Source of the DNA: Pseudomonas paralactis
Lineage (GTDB): Bacteria; Pseudomonadota; Gammaproteobacteria; Pseudomonadales; Pseudomonadaceae
Direction: 5' to 3'
Length of the DNA stretch: 64,000 bases
Assembly (NCBI RefSeq): GCF_001439735.1
Contig: NZ_JYLN01000004.1
Span: 124,001-188,000 of the forward strand
A program made the translations under genes and the position numbers. The notes beneath the pieces were generated by a model. The model did not search any database and was not told the origin of the DNA. It saw nothing but the letters and a program-made list of their open reading frames with translations. This document shows, piece after piece, positions 1 through 7,690 of this stretch. Within the stretch, counting starts at the first letter, position 1, and the number at the start of each line of letters is the position of its first letter.

Positions 1-1
1 T

Positions 2-328
2 GCGTTGCATTCGCTGCCGCGTGGCCAGCGCGAAGCGGGCTTGTTGATCGGCCTGTCCGGCCCGCAGTTGTACGGCTATGTGCTGCTGCCCCAGGCTCTT
101 AAACGCATGACGCCGCCGACCATCAATGTCTACACGCGCATTATCAAAACCAGTTCCCTTGCGGTGCTGATCGGCGTGGTGGATGTGATCAAGGTTGGCC
201 AGCAAATCATCGAGCGCACCTACGAGTCGGTATTGATCTACGGCGCGCTGTTCCTGTTTTTCTTCTTTATCTGCTACCCGTTGTCAGCCGCCTCCAAGCT
301 GCTGGAACGGCGCTGGGCCCAGGCATGA
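2..328 (+). CDS. Amino-acid ABC transporter permease, C-terminal part
   Basis: This is the C-terminal part (about 108 residues) of an inner-membrane permease of the polar amino acid (HisM/AotM) class; the N-terminus lies before the window. The visible part has the EAA-type cytoplasmic loop that contacts the ATPase (EAGLLIGLSGPQLYGYVLLP), followed by two hydrophobic membrane segments ending in LFLFFFFICYPLSAASKLLE. Its stop overlaps the start of the ATPase gene (ATGA at 325-328), so the two are translationally coupled. The substrate cannot be told from sequence; a polar or acidic amino acid is likely from the family. Confidence 0.88.
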   Translation, partial: ALHSLPRGQREAGLLIGLSGPQLYGYVLLPQALKRMTPPTINVYTRIIKTSSLAVLIGVVDVIKVGQQIIERTYESVLIYGALFLFFFFICYPLSAASKLLERRWAQA

Positions 329-1101
329 GCGCATTGATCGAGTTTCAGGGTTTCAACAAATTCTTCGGTGAGGCGCAGGTGCTCAAGGGCATCGACCTGA
401 GCGTGCAACGCGGCGAAGTGGTGGTGATCTTAGGCCCCAGCGGCTGTGGCAAAAGCACCTTGCTGCGCTGCCTCAATGGGCTGGAAGTGGCACACAGCGG
501 ACACTTGCGCTTTGCAGGCATTGAGCTGCTGGATAAAACTACCGACTGGCGCCAGGTGCGCCAGGACATCGGCATGGTGTTCCAGAGCTACCACCTGTTC
601 CCGCACATGAGCGTGCTCGACAACATCCTGCTCGGCCCGCTGAAAGTGCAAAAGCGCGACCCCCGCGAGGCCCGTGAGCAGGCGGAAAACTTACTGGAGC
701 GCGTGGGCCTGGCCGACAAGCGCGACGCCTTCCCACGCCAGCTTTCCGGCGGCCAGCAGCAACGCATCGCCATCGTGCGCTCGTTGTGCATGAACCCCCA
801 GGTCATGCTTTTCGACGAAGTCACCGCCGCCCTCGACCCGGAGATGGTCAAGGAAGTGCTGGAAGTGATTCAGGGCCTGGCCCGCGATGGCATGACCTTG
901 CTGATCGTCACCCACGAAATGGCCTTCGCCCGTGCGGTTGCCGACCGCGTGGTGTTCATGGAGGCCGGTCGCATCCTCGAACACAACACCCCCGAGGCAT
1001 TCTTTACGAACCCGCAGACCGCACGCGCGCAGCAGTTCCTGGAGAAGTTCTCCTTCGTTTCAACACTGCCCAAAAAGATCAAGGAACTGGAGCTGATATG
1101 A
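325..1101 (+). CDS. Amino-acid ABC transporter ATP-binding protein
   Basis: Cytoplasmic ATPase of the polar amino acid importer, 258 residues, the usual length of the GlnQ/HisP family. Walker A is GPSGCGKST (37-45), the signature is LSGGQQQR, and Walker B reads VMLFDEVTAALDP, followed by the switch histidine in VTHEM. Walker B has V-T-A where P-T-S is the commonest form, a variant seen in this family. It overlaps the permease at its start and the binding-protein gene at its end (ATGA at 1098-1101), so all three form one operon. Confidence 0.93.
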   Translation: MSALIEFQGFNKFFGEAQVLKGIDLSVQRGEVVVILGPSGCGKSTLLRCLNGLEVAHSGHLRFAGIELLDKTTDWRQVRQDIGMVFQSYHLFPHMSVLDNILLGPLKVQKRDPREAREQAENLLERVGLADKRDAFPRQLSGGQQQRIAIVRSLCMNPQVMLFDEVTAALDPEMVKEVLEVIQGLARDGMTLLIVTHEMAFARAVADRVVFMEAGRILEHNTPEAFFTNPQTARAQQFLEKFSFVSTLPKKIKELELI

Positions 1102-1946
1102 AAAAGTTACTGCTGCCACTGTTTGCCGTCGCCTTGCTGGCCGGCTGCGATAAAAAGGCCGAAGAGCCGGTAAAACCCGCGGCTGTCAGCTATATCGACA
1201 AAATAAAAGCGCGGGACAAGCTGATCGTTGGCGTCTTCACTGACAAGCCACCGTTTGGCTTTGTCGACGAGGCCGGCCGCTACGTCGGCTTCGATACCGA
1301 CATTGGCCGTCAATTCGCCAAGGACCTGCTGGGCGACGAAAGCAAGGTGGAATTTGTCGCCGTGGAACCGGCCAGCCGCATTCCGTTCCTGCAAAGCGAC
1401 AAGGTCGACCTGATCCTCGCCAACATGACTGTGACGCCCGAGCGCAAGGAAGCGGTGGACTTCACCAATCCCAATCTGAAAGTCGCGGTACAGGCCCTGG
1501 TACCGAATGACAGCACGGTAAAAAACCTGGATGACCTGTCGACGCGCACCACCATCGTCACCACCGGCACCACGGCCGACATCTGGCTGACCAAGAACCA
1601 CCCAGAGTGGAAACTGCTCAAGTTCGAGAAGAACTCCGAGTCGCTGCAAGCATTGTCGGCCGGCCGTGGGGATGCCTATGCGCAAGACAACCTGGTGCTG
1701 TTCAGTTGGGCCAAGCAGAACCCTGGCTACCGCGTACTGGAAGAGAAACTGGGTGCTGAAGCCCCGATTGCCCCGGCGGTGAAGAAGGGCAATACCGAGC
1801 TGCGTGACTGGGTGAATGCCGAGCTGGCGAAGCTGGGTGAGGAGAAGTTTTTGCTCAAGCTCTATGACCAATATGTGCGAAAAGAACTGAGCGATGACAC
1901 CAAGCCTGAGAGTGTGATTGTTGAAGGCGGGAAGTGGCAGGGCTGA
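1098..1946 (+). CDS. Amino-acid ABC transporter substrate-binding lipoprotein
   Basis: Periplasmic solute-binding protein (SBP family 3), 282 residues, delivering substrate to the permease encoded just upstream. The open frame extends further upstream inside the ATPase gene, but the ATG at 1098 is preferred: it overlaps the ATPase stop and gives a lipoprotein signal (MKKLLLPLFAVALLAGC) with lipobox LAGC, so the protein is probably membrane-anchored. The mature part starts with the family pattern KLIVGVFTDKPPFGFVDEAG and contains VDLILANMTVTPERKEAVDF. The ligand is not identifiable from sequence alone. Confidence 0.9.
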   Translation: MKKLLLPLFAVALLAGCDKKAEEPVKPAAVSYIDKIKARDKLIVGVFTDKPPFGFVDEAGRYVGFDTDIGRQFAKDLLGDESKVEFVAVEPASRIPFLQSDKVDLILANMTVTPERKEAVDFTNPNLKVAVQALVPNDSTVKNLDDLSTRTTIVTTGTTADIWLTKNHPEWKLLKFEKNSESLQALSAGRGDAYAQDNLVLFSWAKQNPGYRVLEEKLGAEAPIAPAVKKGNTELRDWVNAELAKLGEEKFLLKLYDQYVRKELSDDTKPESVIVEGGKWQG

Positions 1947-1956
1947 GTTGTGCTTG

Positions 1957-1977
1957 GGTCGAGGGCTTCCCTCGACC
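1957..1977. terminator. Hairpin between convergent genes
   Basis: A 9-bp perfect stem (GGTCGAGGG / CCCTCGACC) with a 3-nt loop follows the binding-protein stop by 10 bases and lies between two convergent genes. There is no clear T-run on either side, so termination is an inference from position only. Confidence 0.35.
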
Positions 1978-2031
1978 TGGCTACTGAACGGTCGGTCACG
2001 CGGCCCTACCGGCACGGCTTAGTTGGAGACA

Positions 2032-3609
2032 TCACGGGCCTTCATAAAAGAAGTGAGCTACCGTTCCCAACCAAAGCCAGACAACTTTCTCTCCGCCAAC
2101 CCAAGGCATCTGGTGTCCATCGTAAAACAGTTGCAGAGTGCTGGGTTTGTACTCGCAAACCCACAACCCGTGATAAGGACAAGGTTCGCCACTGCGTGCG
2201 CGCAGACCGTGCACGGCCCAGAGCCAGCGAACGACCTGCCCTTGATGGAGGGGGAGGCGCTCGTTCAACTTGACTTCACAATCTACGCAACGATCGAGTT
2301 CCATTTCCCAGCGTCCGGCGCGAGGTGCGGGCTCCTGGCTGTTGGCGAAACCGGATGGCGTTTGATCAAAGTCGCGTTGCCAGAACACCGCTTCGTCGCC
2401 TGACTCGCTGGCGAGGGTGGGCAGGGTATCGCCCTGCGTGAAGGCGCGTCGGGAGTACGCCTGACCAGGGACGAGCCACCAGCCGCTTTGAGTGCACGCC
2501 ATGCCTGAAACGATGCTAAGCGCAATCACTTTGTTGGAGACCTGGGCAGGGGAGATATCCGGCGGCCTTCTAAAGCGTGTTGCCGGTGTGGGCCAGTCGC
2601 TGTCCGCGTCGAAACGGGCCATCCAGCGGAGACTGTCTGCATCGGTGAAACGCTCGTTGGGATCGCCGTCCCATTGGCCGAAGCCGAGCAATCCCAAGTC
2701 GTCATAGCGGATAGGTTTGAGGAGTTTGTTCAGGAGCATGGGCAGTTCAGGGACGCCTAGCTCGACGGGGTACAGCTCGGGCTGTTCGCCCAGCTCAATC
2801 CACTGGCCGCTGTGTAACTCGGTGATACTGATGCGCGGGTGGGCGAGTGCCGCGCGTACTTGCTCGCGGGTGAGGTCAAGTTTTTCGCGCCAGTGGTCGG
2901 CGAGCAGGAAGGCCCAGGTGGGCGGGCGGATGCCGTTGCGCAGTGCGCTCTGCATGCCAAAAGGGAAGTCAATATCCAGGCCATAGAAGCTGGGAGCCAG
3001 CGACCGCTCCCAAGTAGTGATGGCGGACCGTGTGCCGAACTGAAGTGGGTTGGCCATGGCAAAGCCGCTGTAGACCTGATGTGCCTTGAGCAGGTCAATG
3101 GTCTTGAGTACAAAGCGGCGCCACGCTTCGCGGTTGTCTTGCCACCATTGCCAACGGTAGTAAAACATGATGGAGGAGTAGGCGGTTCTCCTCTCTTCGT
3201 CTCTTATAAACCACGTGCGCCAGAAGTACCCCGCCGTGGTAGGTGAGGAGGCGTGGTTTTTTTCATCGGTGAATTTGAAAACAAAGTGCTCGGAGCGGGA
3301 GGCTTTCCTGGCCTGCTCGCGTAGATCCGGTAAACGTGATGAGCCGTAAGGATGTGGACGTTCTGAAATCGGGTGGGTGCCAATGGTGTAGGGCTTCCCA
3401 AGTAGTTGCTCAAAGTCTTCGTGAATATCCACCATCAACAGTGCTATTTCTTGGTGGTTATCCGGCCCTGGTGGGAAATAGAAGCTGATGAAAGGGCTGA
3501 CGCCATGCGAGGACTCTTCAGTGCCTGACTCTGAGTTAGGCCACTCCTTCAACAACTCGACAAAAAGGTCTCGCTCTTCGGCGGTAAACATCTGATGAGT
3601 AGTACTCAT
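2032..3609 (-). CDS. T6SS immunity protein: DUF3396 domain plus second immunity-like domain
   Basis: Predicted immunity protein for the nuclease encoded 2 bp upstream, 525 residues. Residues about 10-335 resemble the DUF3396 (type VI immunity) family: an aromatic-rich fold with MFYYRWQWW, YSGFAMANPLQFGTRSA and YGLDIDFPFGMQ. Residues about 360-525 form a separate region (CTQSGWW, SRRAFTQGDTLP, FWQRDFD, WLWLGTVAHFF) that recalls the Imm71/Imm72 immunity families. Immunity proteins with only the first domain are about 200-200 residues shorter, so this looks like a fusion. No signal peptide is seen, so it would act in the cytoplasm, fitting a DNA-targeting toxin. The family assignments are from memory of the motifs; the immunity role is inferred from position. 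Confidence 0.75.
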   Translation of the reverse strand: MSTTHQMFTAEERDLFVELLKEWPNSESGTEESSHGVSPFISFYFPPGPDNHQEIALLMVDIHEDFEQLLGKPYTIGTHPISERPHPYGSSRLPDLREQARKASRSEHFVFKFTDEKNHASSPTTAGYFWRTWFIRDEERRTAYSSIMFYYRWQWWQDNREAWRRFVLKTIDLLKAHQVYSGFAMANPLQFGTRSAITTWERSLAPSFYGLDIDFPFGMQSALRNGIRPPTWAFLLADHWREKLDLTREQVRAALAHPRISITELHSGQWIELGEQPELYPVELGVPELPMLLNKLLKPIRYDDLGLLGFGQWDGDPNERFTDADSLRWMARFDADSDWPTPATRFRRPPDISPAQVSNKVIALSIVSGMACTQSGWWLVPGQAYSRRAFTQGDTLPTLASESGDEAVFWQRDFDQTPSGFANSQEPAPRAGRWEMELDRCVDCEVKLNERLPLHQGQVVRWLWAVHGLRARSGEPCPYHGLWVCEYKPSTLQLFYDGHQMPWVGGEKVVWLWLGTVAHFFYEGP

Positions 3610-3611
3610 AA

Positions 3612-4478
3612 TTAGTTTTTCTTCCTTGCTTGTTGGTTTTGCGGCGATTTTTTGTCATCTACTTCAAAGCCGATGCAATCCTCCGGCACCCGCAGCAGCG
3701 CTACTTTTTCTGTGCCGATTTTCTCTCGATTAACGCCTGTTTTCGGCGTCATCAGCTCTACGTAACTCATCATTTGCTTATCTTTTACCCAGTCCCCCGG
3801 AAACTTTATTTCAATCGCCGCAAACACATTGTCCGTTTCAAACGCCTCCTGCCGGTACTCGACCACCACCAAGTCCGGAGCCAGGCTCTCCCACGGGCGC
3901 GGCCAGAACGGAAACACCTTGCCAAACCGCTTGGGCCGAGTTTCGGGCTCGCCCAGCAAGGCTTTTGCGCTGTTACGGTTGTAGTTGGGCTCAGCCTTGA
4001 GCGGGCTGCGCCACTCCAACACTTCGTCGATCGCCTCAAACAGCAACGAAGCGGTGGTTTGCTTGAGCGCGACCTCAATGGTAGTCGTCACACTGTCGCC
4101 CGCGACGGTCTTGCGCAGGCGGCGCGGCACCTTGATAGGCATCTGCAACGCGACGTTGCACACCTGGCTGATGGCCGGGCGGAACGGCACCTTGCGTTCG
4201 ATGTATTCCTTGAAGGTCACGTTTTCATTGCCGCGCCGCGAAACGGTGCTATTGCCACCTCGGTCCACCACGGCAAAGGTTGAACTCTTGATCTCGATTT
4301 CACGGGTCAGCGCCTCAATGGCCTGCTGCAAGACGTGCTTGATACTGCTCTTGCGCTCAGCGATTTCACTGGCGAGCCGCGCAAGATCGGCGGCGCTCAT
4401 GGCGGCTTCGTGAGCCTGATACACACGATACGCGCGGTATGCGCCTGCAAGGATCGCAGCGGCGGCTGGGGCTGGCAT
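3612..4478 (-). CDS. Putative T6SS effector, VRR-NUC (PD-(D/E)XK) nuclease
   Basis: 288 residues. The C-terminal half carries a nuclease pattern of the VRR-NUC class: P201-D202 followed by LVVVEY, then E223-I-K225 in AAIEIKFPGDW, then Q235 and Y239 in DKQMMSYVEL. This is the D...ExK...QxxxY layout of PD-(D/E)XK enzymes acting on DNA. The N-terminal 60 residues are Ala-rich and helical (AAAAILAGAYRAYRVYQAHE), with no signal peptide, PAAR or Rhs domain. The ATG overlaps the VgrG stop by one base (TGATG at 4476-4480) and the immunity gene begins 2 bp after the stop, so the three are coupled. VRR-NUC T6SS effectors (TseV type) with DUF3396 immunity are known in other Gammaproteobacteria; that this one is VgrG-delivered is inference. 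Confidence 0.78.
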   Translation of the reverse strand: MPAPAAAAILAGAYRAYRVYQAHEAAMSAADLARLASEIAERKSSIKHVLQQAIEALTREIEIKSSTFAVVDRGGNSTVSRRGNENVTFKEYIERKVPFRPAISQVCNVALQMPIKVPRRLRKTVAGDSVTTTIEVALKQTTASLLFEAIDEVLEWRSPLKAEPNYNRNSAKALLGEPETRPKRFGKVFPFWPRPWESLAPDLVVVEYRQEAFETDNVFAAIEIKFPGDWVKDKQMMSYVELMTPKTGVNREKIGTEKVALLRVPEDCIGFEVDDKKSPQNQQARKKN

Positions 4479-6829
4479 CAGTCGAGGTCTCCCAGTTCCA
4501 GGTATTGATCAAGAAAGTCATCTGGAAAAAGCCCCGCGTCATCGTGAGCCACGGCTTGTTCTTCAATGAGTGCAACGCTGGGTCGCCAGGTCTCGGTGAC
4601 GCGCTGATCCTCACGTACGATTGCTTTATGGGCTTGTACGGCGTGGGTCGTCGGCGTCATTGCCCAGTCTGTTTCACCCGATGAGTGAGTCAGGCCCTCG
4701 GCGAGGACGGCAGCACCGTCGGTGATGCTATACCGATAGCCAGCGAAGGCGCGTTGATCGCTCTTGAGCAGCGTATAGCGCCCCAGGAAGTCGCCGGGTG
4801 GAGGGGCCGACGAGCGCTGCTGGCTTGTGAATGGATTGCCGGTGCCCAGCGTATCGGCGGTCACGGGACCTTTGAGTTTGATGGTCAGCCCATCAAGGGT
4901 AATACCGTCGCTGTCAATCGTGAGGCTGCCTCCGGGGGCCTTCAAGACAATTCGTTGGCCCGCTGCGACTTCAAACACTGTGGTTTTCTGCGCAATGCCT
5001 TCTCCGGCAGCCAGCCGATAGTGACTCTTTACACAATGCTCAGCATTCCCGCCGATACGGATGTCATGGTCGGCGGCGACTTTGTCGTATCGGTTGTTGC
5101 CTACCTCCTCCGTACGATCCCTGCCAATGTGGGTCCGATGGTCGCGGCCCAGCGTCTGAATGCGGTCCTGCACCACCTCAATTCGCTCATCGTTACCCAC
5201 CCTTTCGCTGCGGTCGTGGCCAATTTCAATATGCTCGTCGTGCCCAACGTTCTCGCGGCGGTCGTTGCCGACAAAGATGCCGTTGTTGTGTTTGATATGG
5301 ACGTTCTTGTCTTTCTCGGCATGGATGTACACCTCCTGCTGGCCCAACTCATCTTCAAAACGCAGCTCATTGAAACCTGCGCCCTTATGGGTCCGGCTCT
5401 TGATGGTCATCCGCGTCTTGTGTTTGGGTAGCTCGTAGGGCGGCCGGTTGGTCTCGCGGTAGGCGCGACCCGTGGCAATCGGCTGGTCAGGATCACCGGC
5501 TAAAAAGCTGATCACCAGTTCCTGACCCACACGTGGGATGGCCATGGAGCCCCAGGTAGCACCGGCCCAGCCTTGCGTGACGCGAATCCAGCACGAACGC
5601 TGATCGTTGTTTTTATCCGAGCGGTCCCACGGAAACTGCACTTTGACCCGGCCCCATTCGTCGCAATAAATCTCTTCGCCCGGGGGGCCTACCACCGTGG
5701 CAATCTGCGGGCCGTCGATGCACGGCTTTTCGCACAGCGGCGCTTTCCAGTCGGACATCCAGTGGATCGCGCTGGCCTTCATTTCGTAGAACGTGCCGCT
5801 GTCGCTGCCGAACGCTTCCTCCTCCAGACTGCTGTGCTGTTTGCCTTCATGCTTGACGGCAATTGTGCGCCAGCGATCATTGAAATTTTCGCGAGGATGC
5901 TCGTTGAGGTCGAACGCCAGGCCAGGTTGCAAGCGCGCATCGTCGCCGGCCACGTGTGCCAGCTTGGCGTCGTTGCGCAGGGCGGTGAGGCGCGTTTTGG
6001 TGAAGGGTTTACCCGCAATATCGCGCTTGTAGCGTCCGGGATAGTCGTAGCGTTCGTAGTCCTTGTGCTGGTTGTTCAGATCCTGGTCACCGGTGGCGGT
6101 GTGTTGCTGGTTGTAGCTCGGGTGGGTGAAGGTGTAGTCGCGATGCACCTGTACGGCGGTGCGCACTTGCTCGGTGTAGTGGAAGCGATGCAAGGCCGGT
6201 TCCAAGGCGTCTCCACCGCCCATCGGTTGATAGATCACGGGGCAATGTTCGTGGGTGCCGATGGTGCCCAGGCCGCCAACTCGGTCGGTGAGCCACAGGG
6301 TGTGGCCGTCGGTGCGGTGTTCGAAGGTGTAGAGCAGCCCTTCTTCGGCGGCGAGGCGGGCGAGGAAGTCGAGGTCGGTTTCGCCCGCCTGCACGCAGTA
6401 TTCGCGGGGTTGATGGTCGAAGCAGAGATACGTTTTGACGTCCGTCAGGCGTTGCTCCTTGAGCACTTCAACGATGATGTCGGGCACGTTCTTGCCTTGG
6501 AATATGCGCCAGTTGGAACGCAGTTCGAAACGCTTCAGCGTCGGTTCCAGCACGACGCTGTAACGGGTACGTCGAAAACCGGTATCGCCTTGGGTGAACA
6601 GGCTGACTAGGCCGTGGACGTAGCGCACCGGTGATTCACCGCGCCAAATGGTGAACAGCCCCGCCAGATCCAGCACGCGATTGAAATCGATGGCGGCGTT
6701 GTGGCTGGCCAGCTCCAGCTCTAGTTTGAACGGCTGGGACAGGCCTTCTTCGAGCTTGAACGACACCACATCGAAGGCATCCCTCTTCAAGGGGTCGAAG
6801 GTGTAGCGCAGGTCGCTTTGGCGGGGCAT
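4478..6829 (-). CDS. vgrG: T6SS spike VgrG with C-terminal extension
   Basis: VgrG spike protein of a type VI secretion system, 783 residues. The N-terminal gp27-like part starts LRYTFDPLKRDAFDVVSFKLEEGLSQPFKLELEL. The gp5-like OB region contains DEWGRVKVQFPWDRSDKNNDQRSCWIRVTQGWAGATWG (quoted here only as the interval near the protein centre). It is followed by beta-helix repeats of the GNDxxExVGxD type and a DUF2345-like segment (RIVLKAPGGSLTIDSDGITL). Residues about 673-783 are an added domain (FAGYRYSITDG...VLAEGLTHSSGETDWAMT) resembling transthyretin-like adaptor domains. A strong AAGGAG precedes the ATG. No other T6SS structural gene is in the window, so this is an orphan vgrG island. 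Confidence 0.95.
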   Translation of the reverse strand: MPRQSDLRYTFDPLKRDAFDVVSFKLEEGLSQPFKLELELASHNAAIDFNRVLDLAGLFTIWRGESPVRYVHGLVSLFTQGDTGFRRTRYSVVLEPTLKRFELRSNWRIFQGKNVPDIIVEVLKEQRLTDVKTYLCFDHQPREYCVQAGETDLDFLARLAAEEGLLYTFEHRTDGHTLWLTDRVGGLGTIGTHEHCPVIYQPMGGGDALEPALHRFHYTEQVRTAVQVHRDYTFTHPSYNQQHTATGDQDLNNQHKDYERYDYPGRYKRDIAGKPFTKTRLTALRNDAKLAHVAGDDARLQPGLAFDLNEHPRENFNDRWRTIAVKHEGKQHSSLEEEAFGSDSGTFYEMKASAIHWMSDWKAPLCEKPCIDGPQIATVVGPPGEEIYCDEWGRVKVQFPWDRSDKNNDQRSCWIRVTQGWAGATWGSMAIPRVGQELVISFLAGDPDQPIATGRAYRETNRPPYELPKHKTRMTIKSRTHKGAGFNELRFEDELGQQEVYIHAEKDKNVHIKHNNGIFVGNDRRENVGHDEHIEIGHDRSERVGNDERIEVVQDRIQTLGRDHRTHIGRDRTEEVGNNRYDKVAADHDIRIGGNAEHCVKSHYRLAAGEGIAQKTTVFEVAAGQRIVLKAPGGSLTIDSDGITLDGLTIKLKGPVTADTLGTGNPFTSQQRSSAPPPGDFLGRYTLLKSDQRAFAGYRYSITDGAAVLAEGLTHSSGETDWAMTPTTHAVQAHKAIVREDQRVTETWRPSVALIEEQAVAHDDAGLFPDDFLDQYLELGDLD

Positions 6830-7090
6830 TGGGACTCCTTGTCGATCTGTGGTTTGCAGTCGATCGGGCAGTTGGCGTCTTGGGGTTTACGGTCGCAGCG
6901 TCTGCGTTATGCTTTGCAGCTTGTTGAGGGCGCCACTCTATGCTGGCGAAATTTGACGCCTCAATAGGGTGGCGACAATCAAGAGGCATCCGACATTTCG
7001 GACTGTGATGAGCTGTCGGAAATATCCCATCAGTTGCACGCGGGCTGACGGCACCTTATAGTTCGCCCCGTCGTCGACCTCGGTCAGCGA
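6830..7090. other. Intergenic region upstream of vgrG
   Basis: This is the non-coding stretch between the divergent vgrG and the small gene at 7306. It must hold the vgrG promoter, but no clear -35/-10 pair or operator was recognised. Short open frames here have no ribosome-binding site and no recognisable product. Confidence 0.4.
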
Positions 7091-7306
7091 CAGGGTTTCG
7101 CAGCCCTGAAAATTATTACCAATACCGTCGAACATCGTGCAGCCGATTCACAGCTGCCTCTCGTTTTATGGCGGTTGTGCGTGGGAGATCTTCGGGTCTG
7201 CCGGGTTCTGGTAATAATCCCCGGTCTGCGAACCCGCGCACAGCTGCCACCTCATTTGTTTCGCAGCAAAACGGTGGCGATTTTTCTTTCTTAAGGATTA
7301 TTACCA
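7091..7306 (+). promoter_or_regulatory. Structured leader with exact complement of the downstream RBS
   Basis: The leader of the small gene at 7306 has several strong stems. CAGGG/CCCTG pair at 7091-7095/7104-7108. TGTGCG/CGCACA pair at 7176-7181/7237-7242. CGGGTTC/GAACCCG pair at 7202-7208/7230-7236, with CCGGG/CCCGG (7201-7205/7220-7224) as an alternative. GCCACC/GGTGGC pair at 7246-7251/7273-7278. The loop of the third stem opens with TGGTAATAATCC (7209-7220), the exact reverse complement of GGATTATTACCA (7295-7306), which is the Shine-Dalgarno-to-ATG segment. A second copy of ATTATTACCA lies upstream at 7112-7121 and could compete for the same loop. That the leader controls translation is inference. 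Confidence 0.6.
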
Positions 7307-7599
7307 TGACTACTCAACACCCGCCCCGCCGCTTCACCCCCATGTCCCAAACCGCAACCGAATACCCCGTGCTGCTGATCGACAGCGATGCCCCACTCAG
7401 TGAGTTGCACGCTTGTGCAAGCGAACGTCTAAACGCGGCACTCGCTTACCTGCATCTGATGGCCTGTTCCAACGTGTCCGACTATGCCGAGCACGACATC
7501 AATACCGTCGCCAATACCGCTCGGATCATGGTCCAGGATGTGGCGGATGTGTTTACGGTGATTGAACGGCGCGGGTTTGATTCGTCTGCGGTTGGATGA
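7306..7599 (+). CDS. Small DUF3077/DUF6124-like protein
   Basis: 97 residues starting MTTQHPPRRFTPMSQTATEY. The layout resembles the small Pseudomonas DUF3077/DUF6124 proteins: a disordered Pro-rich start, a PVLLIDSDAPLSEL strand, then two helices (ELHACASERLNAALAYLHLM and NTVANTARIMVQDVADVFTV). The function of the family is unknown. The ATG at 7306 was chosen because GGATT sits just upstream within the complement-bearing leader; a second in-frame ATG lies near 7341. The frame is open further upstream, but that part is leader. It stands alone, divergent from vgrG, and is followed at once by a terminator. Confidence 0.7.
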   Translation: MTTQHPPRRFTPMSQTATEYPVLLIDSDAPLSELHACASERLNAALAYLHLMACSNVSDYAEHDINTVANTARIMVQDVADVFTVIERRGFDSSAVG

Positions 7600-7615
7600 C
7601 GTGATTTGAGCAGTG

Positions 7616-7641
7616 AGAAAACCCGCTTCGGTGGGTTTTCT
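7616..7641 (+). terminator. Intrinsic terminator of the small gene
   Basis: A 9-bp stem AGAAAACCC / GGGTTTTCT closes a loop containing GCTTCGGT, 16 bases after the stop. The T-run is inside the 3' arm. The symmetric A/T flanks would let it also serve the convergent ATPase gene. Confidence 0.75.
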
Positions 7642-7690
7642 AGGTTTGCCGGTGGCATGGTGGGCTTAATGTTGTCTCGTGCCGCCGCCA

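Noticed and set aside
5573..6610. 345-codon open frame on the plus strand inside vgrG
   Set aside because: It is antisense to vgrG, composition is that of a shadow frame, and there is no ribosome-binding site.
7116..7307. 63-codon minus-strand frame in the leader of the small gene
   Set aside because: No ribosome-binding site, no recognisable product and complete overlap with the structured leader.
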